Positions 24,123 through 33,627 of a DNA stretch of 64,000 nucleotides are shown one piece after another. Below the pieces are notes generated by a model. The model was not told where the DNA came from. It made no database searches and saw only the letters and a list, made by a program, of their open reading frames with translations. The stretch spans positions 51,036,702-51,100,701 of the forward strand of contig NC_065881.2 of assembly GCF_932274485.2 (NCBI RefSeq). Reading direction: 5' to 3'. The translations under genes and the position numbers were made by a program. This DNA is from Patella vulgata (taxonomy: Eukaryota > Mollusca > Gastropoda > Patellidae). The stretch's first letter is position 1. Each line of letters begins with the position of its first letter.

Positions 24123-25159
24123 CATTTGACACACTGCCACCATGCTGTCTTACTGGTTTCCCGATCCGATGGGCTTTGCCGATTTTGATTCTCTCCCTGC
24201 TATCTCTTATCCGTAAATGGTCTACTATGAAGTCATGAATTATGTCTGTACAATTTTATCATTCCTTTCTGTTATTCCAAAAAACAGGAGGTTGTCTCGC
24301 ATGCTGCGATATTTTAAGTCCACCACTTCTTCCTTTAATAAGATACTTAGCTTTTTCATTTCTCCTAGCCTCTCAGAAGTATCAGATTTTTCTGCTATGA
24401 GTTGTTCCGTTGTCACAGATTGGAATTCCATACTTGTCTCTACGAGATTCAATTTATGTTCCATAGATCTTGTTTTTTCGCTGTTTGCGGATACCTCTAG
24501 TTTCACCGATATTTCTTTTACTACACTTGTCAATTTATTTTCTATTATGTCCAGTCTTTTGTTGATAGTTTCAACAGTTGAAGTTATAATTTGTAGTTGT
24601 CTTTCTATTGGGTGTGATGAGTTTGTAGTCTTAGGTTTTTTGGTGGATTTATAGGAGTACTCGTTGAAGGCACGTCGTTGTTATCATCTCTGTAAAGGGT
24701 ATTCATTGCAGAAGCAAATACTGATGATACGTCACCATTGCTATTACTACTCATGTTATCTGATGATGTGAGCGAGGCCTCAACGTGTGACCTTTTTTTT
24801 TACCGCATCGTCCACCTTTAGGCATGAGTGTGAATGAGAAATTTTTTCCGCCTGAGTGGCCACTCTTGGTTCTTTAAAAATGCAATAGTCAACGATTACC
24901 CTTTTGAAATATTCCAAAAATACATACAAATACTTCATCAATCACACCGATTCCTCCTAGTACTTAATCCAAGACAGTAATTTACTATCTTTAAAGACTC
25001 GGTAATGTTCAACATCAGATATATTCAGAGAGCACATAAAACACGTCTTAACACCTTGATTGACTATACCCTGTCGGGAGTATGACGTCAACGTAACGGT
25101 TAATCTCCGCTTACGACGCCATTTAAAAATTTAATCAATCAATGAAATCCTGTTTAAAT

Positions 25160-25309
25160 CCAAGCCGAATCCAAGCCATCCGTGGGTCTACAGAGTTGAT
25201 TTTGTGCTTGTTGTGTAAATAAAGATCTAAATATAATTTCTATGACATCTGAAGCCTAAATAAAGATTTGCAATAATCGGATTTAGCTCTTGCATAATGT
25301 ATGTTTTAA
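25160..25309 (+). mobile_element. TTAA MITE, 3' fragment
   Basis: Shares AATCCAAGCCATCCGTGGGT, GACATCTGAAGCCTAAATAA and the right end ATTTAGCTCTTGCATAATGT with the copy at 58285-58748; the left half is lost. Confidence 0.65.
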
Positions 25310-25509
25310 AAAAATCATCATGTTCGACTCATTTAGCCTCTGCTCATAAGGGACATCATGTTGAATATAAACCTTCTAGTATTACTCCACTTGAATTAAC
25401 CCATGCGTTTAGCCGCCATTATAGCGACTTTTTGTTCAATATTCTCAAGGTTAGCTACGATTGGACTTGGGTTTTTACCGGATCCTTAACCCTTCCTCTA
25501 GGCTAACAG

Positions 25510-26125
25510 TCTCCTCACTTTATTCATAGTTACCCTGTTGTCGATTTTTTCTCGGTGACTTTCCTCTTAATACCTAATCACTATGTTTAAACTCTTGTCT
25601 ACTGGATTACTACAAGTTCTCCGCCTGAATGATTTGCACTTTGACCGAGTCAATTTGGCCATGAATATATCGCCCCTAAAAGCATCTATTTCTCTTCTTA
25701 CAGTTACTCACTTTCTCGTCTATTGACCTGGCTATTCTTTCAGAAATCCTCTCTTCGATATGTATTTCTAAATCTTCAATTTTATTGGTTAAAGTCTGAC
25801 ACATAGACTGCATATTGCGAGACAGAACTTCCACAACATCTGCTAACCTTCCTATATCATCTATTTTGGCCAAGTTTGAACTCCGCGATTTTCGATCTCG
25901 AATTCTTGCTCATCTTGATTATATGGATGCATTTTCGTGTCCCCTTAGGGGCCTACCCCTTTTCGTTTAAGACTAACATTCAATGGTGTAGATGGTGTAT
26001 TGTGGACATCAACTGTGACTGTATGTGGCCCATTTGAACTGGGCGCCATAACTTCATTCACAAATAATTCCCAGTCAGTCACTTCAGTTTTAAAACTACC
26101 AACAGAATTCTGTCGACTTCCCATT
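25510..26125 (-). pseudogene. LINE ORF1-like coiled-coil fragment
   Basis: Minus-strand frame from an ATG at 26125 (MGSRQNSVGSFKTEV, then NEVMAPSSNGPHTVTVDV) is broken at KRKGVGP, and a second frame (25873-25676) gives a coiled coil (LADVVEVLSRNMQSMCQTLT, IEERISERIARSIDEKV) resembling retrotransposon ORF1 proteins. Same orientation as LINE-A and LINE-B. It could be the ORF1 of LINE-A separated from its ORF2 by the later arrival of LINE-B, but this is speculative. Confidence 0.45.
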
Positions 26126-26504
26126 TGAATAATTTTACGACTGCTAAACTTAAACTCGTTTAAAATAGACTAAAGATTATATACACTTAAAACATCTGTT
26201 GAAAACTAAAAAATATCCGGGGAGCGCCTTCTTCTTGTGTCCATTAATCACCGCGTGCACATTAATTAAATTTGTGAAATATCCCAATGGTGAAAATAAA
26301 AGCGATAGGATAGACGACAGTATTTTATTTCGACTACAAAATGGGTATTTACAATACTGACATAATGGATTTGAAAACAAGCCGAAGCTTCTATAAATGC
26401 ATCCCCATGTAAATCATAAATAAATAAATAAATCATGATATCATCATCACATTTTAACATTAATCACTATCACCAGCCAATTATCTTCTTTACTCAAAGG
26501 GGGG

Positions 26505-26640
26505 GGGGGGGTGGCCGAATGGTTAGCGTGTGCGCGTTGTATCATGTCTGTCATTGAGTGAACTGGTGTTAGTTCCGAAATGACCTAGTTTGTGTCGAGT
26601 GGACGCTACCCCCCACCCCCCTCTCTCTCTCTCTCGCTCT
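26505..26640 (+). mobile_element. SINE-1 with internal deletion
   Basis: The tRNA-like head (GTGGCCGAATGGTTAGCGTG) is joined directly to the 3' end (GTTCCGAAATGACCTAGTTT, GAGTGGACG, CT tail); the central body is missing. Confidence 0.85.
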
Positions 26641-26795
26641 TATTCAAAATTCAAAGGGTTTATTTAGTTTAAGTTGACTTATTTGTTTGGATCAAGTGGG
26701 AGGGTATTTGATGTTGTGATGCGCTGAGTAGCATTAATTTGGGCAGTGCGTTGGGGTTGAGAGTATGAGTGGGTTGGAATGGTTCTGTCATTTTT

Positions 26796-28256
26796 ATACG
26801 CCCACATTTTCATGTGGACGTATTATGTCGTCGCCCCTGTCCGTCCGGACGTCCGTCCACAATTGTTTGTGGACTCTCTACAGGTCACAATTCTTATCCG
26901 ATTTTGACGAAACTTGAAATAAAGATTTATCCCCAAAAGATCTCGGCTGCTTTCGATATTGGCATGTATCGGATCGAAACTTCAAGGATTATGGGCCCTG
27001 ATTGTACGAAAAATCACATTTTTAGCTTGTGGACCCTATAGAGGTCACAATTTTTATCCGATCTTGTTGAAACTTTAAATGTAAATTTATAACCCAAAGA
27101 TCTCGGTTCCTTTCGATATTCGCGCATATCGGACCGTAACGTCCTGAATTATGGCCCCTGATTGTACGAAAAATCGCGTTTTTAGCTTGTGGACCCTATA
27201 GAAGTCATATTTTTTATCCGATTTAAAAAAACCGTATTATTATATCACCGTTACACCCTAAGGACGATTGAGTTCGAATTTCGTGAAAATCGGCCCAAAA
27301 CTGACAGACAAAATGGCCGCCCTTCGTTCTCAAATAGCATAAAAAATATGGTATATCATTAATCAAGGTTGTAGACCCTATAGAGGTCACAATTTTTATC
27401 CAATTTTGATGAAACTTGAAATGTAAGTTTATAACCCAAAGATCTCGGTTTCTTTCGATATTCGCGCATATCGGATCGTAACTTCCTGAATTGTGGCCCC
27501 TGATTGTACGAAAAATCGCGTTTTTAGCTTGTGTACCCTATAGAGGTCATAATTTTTATCCGATTTAAAAAACCGTATTATTATATCACCGTTACACCCT
27601 AAGGACAGCTGAGTTCAAATTTCGTCAAGATCGGCCCAAAATTGACAGACAAAATGGCCGCCGTTCGTTCTCAAATAGCATAAAAATATGGTATATCAAG
27701 GTTGTGGACCCTATAGAGGTCACAATTTTTATCCGATTTTGCTGAAACTTGAAATGTAAGTTTATAACCGAATGATCCCAGTTCCTTTCGATATTCGCGC
27801 ATATCGGACCGTAACTTCCTGAATTATGGACCCTGATTGTACGAAAAATCGCGTTTTTAGCTTGTGGACCCTATAGAGGTCATAATTTTTATCCGATTTT
27901 TTAAAAAACCTATTATTATATCACCATTACACCATAAGGACGACTAAGTTCGAATTTCGTGAAAATCGGCCCAAAACTGACAGACAAAATGGCCGCCCTT
28001 CGTTCTCAAATAGCGTAAAAATATGGTATATCAAGGTTGTGGATCCTATGGAGGTCACAAATTTTATCCGTTTTTGTTGAAACTTGAAATGTAAGTTTAT
28101 AACACAAAGATCTTGGTTCCTTTCGATATTTGCGCATATCGAATTGTAATTTCCTGAATTATGGCCCTGGATTGTAGGAAAAATCACTTTCTTTTTAGCT
28201 TGTTTTCTATCCATCTCTCGAAAATGTGGGTGTATCCTGCCTGGCAGCCGCTGGTT
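26796..28256 (+). mobile_element. Hairpin/satellite element, copy B (most complete)
   Basis: Starts right after CATTTTT with the hairpin ATACGCCCACATTTTCATGT (stem of 11 pairs with one mismatch, TTTC loop), then GTCGCCCCTGTCCGTCCGGA and GTCCGTCCACAATTG. A lead-in unit is followed by about three and a half tandem ~340-bp units (keyed by GGACCCTATAGAGGTCA, GATCTCGGTTCCTTTCGATA, AATGGCCGCCCTTCGTTCTC). Ends CGAAAATGTGGGTGTATCCT, then GCCTGGCAGCCGCTGGTT. The subterminal ATACGCCCACATTTTC of the start recurs inverted near the end. Resembles Helitron-like 'pearl' elements of bivalves in layout; this is inference. Confidence 0.88.
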
Positions 28257-28477
28257 TAGTATATCTTGTACCAACTAGATACCTACTCCCGGTGGGTAAT
28301 ATTACGTTACTGTATATGGCTGTGTGTGTTCATTGCTGGTGATTACCTATATGAACAAAATCCACAGGTGTAAACATCCTCGATATCCTCAGTGGCATTG
28401 TTCAGTTCTACTTCACTATAACCATTCACGGACATAGTCAAATTATCCGCCCTTGATACTTGTACTGTTTGGTCTCA

Positions 28478-28628
28478 GACTAGTAATTATGTAGTGCGAG
28501 TTATAAATAGACAATTGTTTTCCTTAATTTTTTTTCTCCCCTCTTCCAGCATTTTTGGGTTGACTTTTTGGTCTAGAATTGGAGAAAGGGGATCAAATTT
28601 GCAATTTCATAGCAGTTTTGGGTAATAC
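28478..28628 (+). repeat. Dispersed repeat, inverted partner of 16800-17058
   Basis: Near-identical reverse complement of the block inside LINE-A, with one gap of about 22 bases. Its end coincides with the start of the TIR element at 28635. Confidence 0.75.
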
Positions 28629-28634
28629 TGATTT

Positions 28635-29422
28635 CAGATACCAGGTCATTACAATCACACTTATAAATATACACTGCTAAAAATAATAAGGTAGTAATTT
28701 ACACCTCAATACAGGATTTTTCTAATTTACACTTCCATATTAAAATTATCAATGCCTGACGTCATAGGATCAAAAACTCCTACGACCCCTGATGCGAACA
28801 TGTAGTGTAGTGGGCCATCAGAAGTATATAAAAAAAACCCAACGAACTATAGATCTGTATTTTAATCAGATTGTCGAATTGGGGTACAAAAACATTTTTG
28901 CGTCGCAACATACAGCGTAAAATTGACAGCTTATTAGGAGGATTGTTTCCTTAAAGCTGAACTCCGATTACAAAACTACAGAAATAATTAAATAAAAAAA
29001 AAGGTAACGCCCAAAACAACCGCCATACTTAATCATAATTACACCTGTTGGTCTAAATACAGTATAACATTCGAAGTAGCTCATCCAAAACAACAATTAA
29101 CGTAAGAGAATCATTGTAGAAACGTAGCTCCGATTGTTTTAATTTTAATGTGTTCTATTACTAAATGACATTCGCCATTCAAACAGAATATTGATTATAC
29201 TTTTGAAGCCCAACAAACGGTTAAAATAAGACTTTTTTTTAGGATTTATTCCCCAATAATAATTACACCCTTTAGTGTAAATGCAGCATAACACCCGTAG
29301 TAGTGTAGCTCATCTAAAACCCCTTTTAACTCCTACAAGTACACCTTTATAGTTTTTAAATGTACTCATTGTTAACCGTGTATGATATATTTATAAGTGT
29401 GATTGTAATGACCTGGTATCTG
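28635..29422. mobile_element. 788-bp non-autonomous TIR element
   Basis: Ends are inverted repeats of about 36 bp: CAGATACCAGGTCATTACAA and ATCACACTTATAAATATA at the left, complement at 29385-29422. Inside there is an internal direct similarity (TAATTACACCTGTTGGTCTA versus TAATTACACCCTTTAGTGTA). No clear target duplication and no coding capacity; superfamily unassigned. Confidence 0.75.
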
Positions 29423-29607
29423 AAAAATAAAGTTCAGTTTATTTCGGATAAACTTGTCACCTCTCGCTCGGTTAGTCACGATCATCGTATTAACACTTCA
29501 GCCCCCCCCCCCCCCAATAATTTGGCCGCAAATACCCTTTTATCCAGGTTATTGCACGCAAGTAACTATTCAGTTAGATAGTGACGTAACTGGAAGAGAC
29601 CTGATTT

Positions 29608-29966
29608 CAGTGCCGGACTGGGCCCACCTGTCCACCTGTCACGGACAGCTCATTAAAGAAAAGTGGGCCTAAGCCTATAAAGTAAAAATAAAAAAGAGAA
29701 AGAAAAAAGAAAAAAGAAAAGAGAAAGAAAGGAGAGGGGGAGGAGGATAGTGCTCTTAGGTCATTCTGTTATCTAATTGTATCAGGAAATCCAAAATTTG
29801 CCTTCTTCTGCTTTGGTCTGAAATGCTTGGAAAATGGGTTTGCGGTTGTCAATTTTCACCCCCCCCCCCCGACCCCAGACGCTCCTGCGTCCTTGGACGC
29901 GCTCGTGACTCGCCTTCGGCGCGTACTTGTGTGGGCCTTGGTCAATAACCTACCAGTCCGGCACTG
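29608..29966. mobile_element. hAT-like MITE with perfect 8-bp target duplication
   Basis: TIRs CAGTGCCGGACTGG and CCAGTCCGGCACTG; CCTGATTT flanks at 29600-29607 and 29967-29974. Contains a purine-rich A/G tract (29688-29748) and a C-run. 359 bp. Confidence 0.93.
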
Positions 29967-30214
29967 CCTGATTTAAACATAGAAGTGAGACTTCTAAAAG
30001 TAAAATGTAGACTTTCATAAGAAAGAAAAATCCCTGCTATGCTCTATACTAATCCCTGGGTTAAGAACCCCCAGTTGCGAGGGTCGCGATTAGTGAACTT
30101 TGCTGAGCAGTCGAATATTTCATTCTATCTCATTTCTGTTACATCTATGACAGATTGGCTAATTAAAACATGACGGGGTAGAATTTTTATAACATTCTAT
30201 TGCAGGGGCTAAAG

Positions 30215-30665
30215 CTCTACCAAAGCGTACACATAGTTTAATTTTTATCACATAAATTGGACAAAAATTGTCGCCTCTGGGAGGTCAACAAACTTCATTC
30301 ATATTTCACGATTTGCGTAAATGGCATTTGGCATAACTCTAGAACGGTAGGTCCGATGCGCACCAAACTTGAACTCACCCAACACTCGTTTTAAGTTTCA
30401 TCGAAATCGGATAAAAATTGTTACAACCTTGGTATTACATACTTTTTCACTATTTGAGTAAAGGGGTGTCCGATTTTCAGGAAATTCGGACTCGACCATA
30501 ATTATGGTGTATCCGTGATATATTTGATCGATTTTGAAAATAAAAATTGCTACCTCTAGAGGATCCACAAGTTAAAAACATGATTTTTCGTACAATCACG
30601 GTCCATAATCCAGAAAGTTACGACCCGATAAGCGCAAATCGGAAATAAATTGTGACCTCCCTATA
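30215..30665. repeat. Degraded relative of the satellite element units
   Basis: Pieces such as TTTCATCGAAATCGGATAAA, GATTTTTCGTACAATCACGG and TCCATAATCCAGAAAGTTAC match the satellite units of copies A-D, but no termini are preserved. Confidence 0.6.
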
Positions 30666-31124
30666 CTATGCGATAGAGCACGGTCGGGATAGTTCAAGGA
30701 TGGCTGAAAAGGCTGATACGTGTGTAGATTTTTCTTTAAAATATAAAATTTCCGATTGCCAATACGTTATTTAAACCATGGACCGTATTTCAGGGTCCAT
30801 GGTAACAACCGGGAGTTAGAGAATGAGGGTTAGGGTATGGTTTATTAACAACTTTGATATTTATTCGAGTTTTCTTGATGAATTTGACAGATTAAGATCT
30901 TCTTATTCGAATATATATAGGCCCACGACAAAAAACTTTGTGAGATGATCCATGTCACCAGTTAACCCGGATGGATTCAGCGTTGTAAGAAAATGTTTTA
31001 AAATCATTTCTTCATCCCCATGGTCAAAAATATAGTTTTAGAAATAAGGAAATATTTTAGTCTTCAACCTATTATGCGAGACGAACCTCTTGTTTGACTC
31101 TTCGCAATATTTCCATAATCAATT
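30666..31124. other. Unassigned DNA
   Basis: AT-rich; short inverted repeat GGTCCATGG/CCATGGACC near 30776-30801. No gene recognised. Confidence 0.4.
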
Positions 31125-31830
31125 CTCTACAATATATATAAAACGATCTAACTCTCAGTTAAACATATAAGTAAAATTCAAATATTAGAGAAAAAACCAC
31201 TAAACATTTAATTTTTGGCAAGTACTTTCATCGTTATCAAACGAATCGTCGGGCCATTTTAATGCGTTACTATGCTGTTACAATAACATTACAACAGAGG
31301 AATATGACATGTAAAATAAACATTAAAACGAAGTAACATTAATTAAACATCAAAAATAATTAAAATAATCACACCTTAGCATTCAAAATTGGGTTATATT
31401 TAGCGATAAAGTTGCTTTCTTTTGTTTCCAAGAGATCACTATCACTAATATTGAGCTTGTACAAAGGAAAAACCTTGAATTGACCTTTACCACAAATATC
31501 CAAATGTTCGCTCACCGGCAAGAGTTTTATATTAGAAAATTTAACTGATCAGTAGTTTTTCCAATGTACTTGCCATTACATATTAGTAAGTAAATTACAT
31601 ATTTCGATTTGTAATTCATATTTTGTTTTACATAGAATTTAACATCTTTAATAATTTGGACAAACGTTCCTCCTAATATATCGGAACATGTCATACATAG
31701 TAGGTCCCAACATTTGGATACACGGGGTACCGAAATTTCAGAATCAAATTTTGATGATGTTAATATTCTTCTAAGATTTTGGGGTTGTTTTAGACTATTT
31801 AAAATTTTTGAATTTGGGGCTTCAAATCTT
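31125..31830 (-). mobile_element. Penelope-like retroelement fragment with GIY-YIG endonuclease, copy 1
   Basis: The minus strand shows VIYLLICNGKYIGKTTDQLN, the GIY-YIG-type signature with upstream cysteines (SKCWDLLCMTCSD), typical of Penelope-like elements. Nearly the same sequence lies at 36815-37620. Broken copy with several interruptions and no reverse transcriptase. Confidence 0.75.
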
Positions 31831-31839
31831 ATATAAACT

Positions 31840-32157
31840 ATTATTTATTCACATGACAACAGACAAACCCATAATCATCTCTCTAGAATATCGAACGGCA
31901 GAAATTTAAATGGATTAGAACTCCCGAGAGATTTAAAAATTTAACGATGAAATGGATAACCGAGATGTAGTCTCGTTTGTCCAGTATCGTTGCTACGATA
32001 ATATATATATATAAAAAAATACGCTACATCTTCCAGCACTCATAACTTCGCTCAGATTGAAGTAATTTGACTGACATTTTCAAAATTTTCATTTTTCATT
32101 ACCTTTTATAGCAAGAACGGGCAGCTCTTTATCCAAATCTTACATAATGCATCTTGG
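31840..32157 (-). mobile_element. TTAA MITE, reverse copy
   Basis: Ends in reverse with AAATCTTACATAATGCATCT; contains TTGAAGTAATTTGACTGACA and the CGATAATCGAGACT-related core. SINE-2 has inserted into its very end. Confidence 0.7.
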
Positions 32158-32531
32158 GGATCACGTGGCTAAGTGGGTAAGACGCTGGCTCGCTAGCCTG
32201 GAGGTCGGGTGTTCGATCCCTGCATTGGCCGAGAAAGTTCATCGAGATTTTCCGGCGTGGTTCCCCCTTGTCAGTGATGCAGGAAGGAGGGCCTGACAGG
32301 ACAGCTGTCTAGTCCTTCGGATGAGACGGAAAACCGAGGTCCCGTGTATACATTAGAATGCACGTAAAAGATCCCTTGGCAGTTGGAATTCGATATAAGA
32401 GTAGGCGATAGTGCCGCTGCCTGGGCAAAATTTCCCTCATAGCACACTGTATGGCGTATGCCCGTCTTCATTAGCCCAGCATAGGAGCAGAACAGTAGGA
32501 CGTTAAACCCCATTTCATTTCATTTCATTTC
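32156..32531 (+). mobile_element. SINE-2, full-length copy with 12-bp target duplication
   Basis: tRNA-like head (GTGGCTAAGTGGGTAAGACG, GGTCGGGTGTTCGATCCC) followed by TTCCCCCTTGTCAGTGATGC, GTAAAAGATCCCTTGGCAGT, GGCAAAATTTCCCTCATAGC, CCCGTCTTCATTAGCCC and GACGTTAAACCCC with an ATTTC repeat tail. ATAATGCATCTT flanks it at 32144-32155 and 32532-32543. Confidence 0.93.
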
Positions 32532-32882
32532 ATAATGCATCTTAAATGGGCTGTCAGGGTTTTGAAAGTTTTTATACAAATCTCACATAAAGCGCTTCGA
32601 AAATTCACTTGTAAATTTTGATTGTGTTTTTGGATCGTTAAATTCTACATGAAAATGGTGTTGGATTATTATAAATTTGTGTCGGATGTGACAAGAAATG
32701 ATTCCTTTCGGCCAACAAACAAGAATCACGGTGAAAAACAGACGGTAAGGAATCAAAAATAGTCTTAATTAGAACCGAGATGGGGGAAAAGCCTTATTTT
32801 CATATTGTATGCATATGATCCGTCAGTAACGAAGGAGAGCACCTGTACACTCTAAGAATTTGTTACTAAAGTAACCACGAGA

Positions 32883-33171
32883 GAGAGAGAAAGAGAGAGA
32901 GAAGGGGAGAGAGAGAGAGAAATGGGGTTTAACGTCCATTCGACACAAACTAGGTCATTTCAGGACTAACATATGGTTTTAATTTTATTTCAATAATTCG
33001 CTTGTGCGTAGGGGTCTTTAGCAGTGGGAGGAAACCGGAGGACCCGGAGAAAACCCACGAGGTTGGACAGGCGACCGTACAACCGGGGACTCGAAACCAC
33101 GCCAGTTGACTCAATGACAGACCTTATGATACATCGCGCACACGCTAACCATTCGGCTACCCAACCCCCCT
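32883..33171 (-). mobile_element. SINE-1, full-length copy with 14-bp target duplication
   Basis: Minus-strand copy from GA-rich tail through AATGGGGTTTAACGTCCATT to the tRNA-like head. The flanks AAGTAACCACGAGA (32869-32882) and AAGTAACTACGAGA (33172-33185) differ at one base. Confidence 0.93.
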
Positions 33172-33384
33172 AAGTAACTACGAGACGTGTTATGTGCAAA
33201 ATAGTTCTATATAGATATTGAAAAGTGTAGCCTCTAGGCCTATTTTGTATTTTAACACTGTGACAATGGTATTGTGGAGCAATGGAAATTGCAAATCTAA
33301 AATACGTATTTTGAACTGCTGACATATGCAATTTGTACAGTGAACATTGAAATAATACTGGCAACGTTATCCTTCCATAATGTT

Positions 33385-33550
33385 GTCCGAGAAAGTTCAT
33401 CGGGTTGCCTGTTTGGTTCCCCATGTCAGTGCTGCAGGGCGGATGCCATGCATGGCCTAGCAAGGTACAATTTTACCAAGGTACAATCGTTTGGGATAGC
33501 ACGAAGATCCGAGGTAACGTGCGTGTACACATAGGTGTGCACATGATAGA
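33385..33550 (+). mobile_element. SINE-2 fragment, degraded
   Basis: Middle part of SINE-2 only: CGAGAAAGTTCATCGG, TTCCCCATGTCAGTGCTGCA, AAGATCCGAGGTAACGTGCG, TGTACACATAGGTGTGCAC. Confidence 0.6.
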
Positions 33551-33627
33551 ACCCTTATCCTTTATCAAAATAATTGTCGGTTTCAATTATAGTTATTGGC
33601 ACGTGGAGACCACCGTTAAAGTCTATA

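Larger units (their letters stand above)
19701..24840 (-). mobile_element. LINE-B: non-LTR retrotransposon with ORF1 and ORF2, split by a satellite element
   Basis: ORF1 lies at about 24755-23908: a start MSSNSNGDVSS, a coiled coil (24533-24240, ends SMRDNLLFFGI, typical of L1-like ORF1 proteins), and a C-part with RPRPIVVKFNYYQDRQEI and FGISEQLPREI. ORF2 follows: endonuclease C-part and linker (23588-23085), reverse transcriptase (22466-21682: FGFQAKKSTEDCIF, FVDYSKCFDKIDRN, GVKQGDNLSPLLF, YADD at about 21974-21963, WNLTVNTEKTKIMIF). After the inserted element (20076-21629) the C-terminal CPAYNTLRELYL stretch and the 3' end resume; AATAAA lies at 19727-19722 and the tail is (TATTA)-like at 19701-19720. 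Some sequence between DVKQQ and CPAYN is also missing. Frames are interrupted repeatedly, so it is inactive. Confidence 0.87.
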
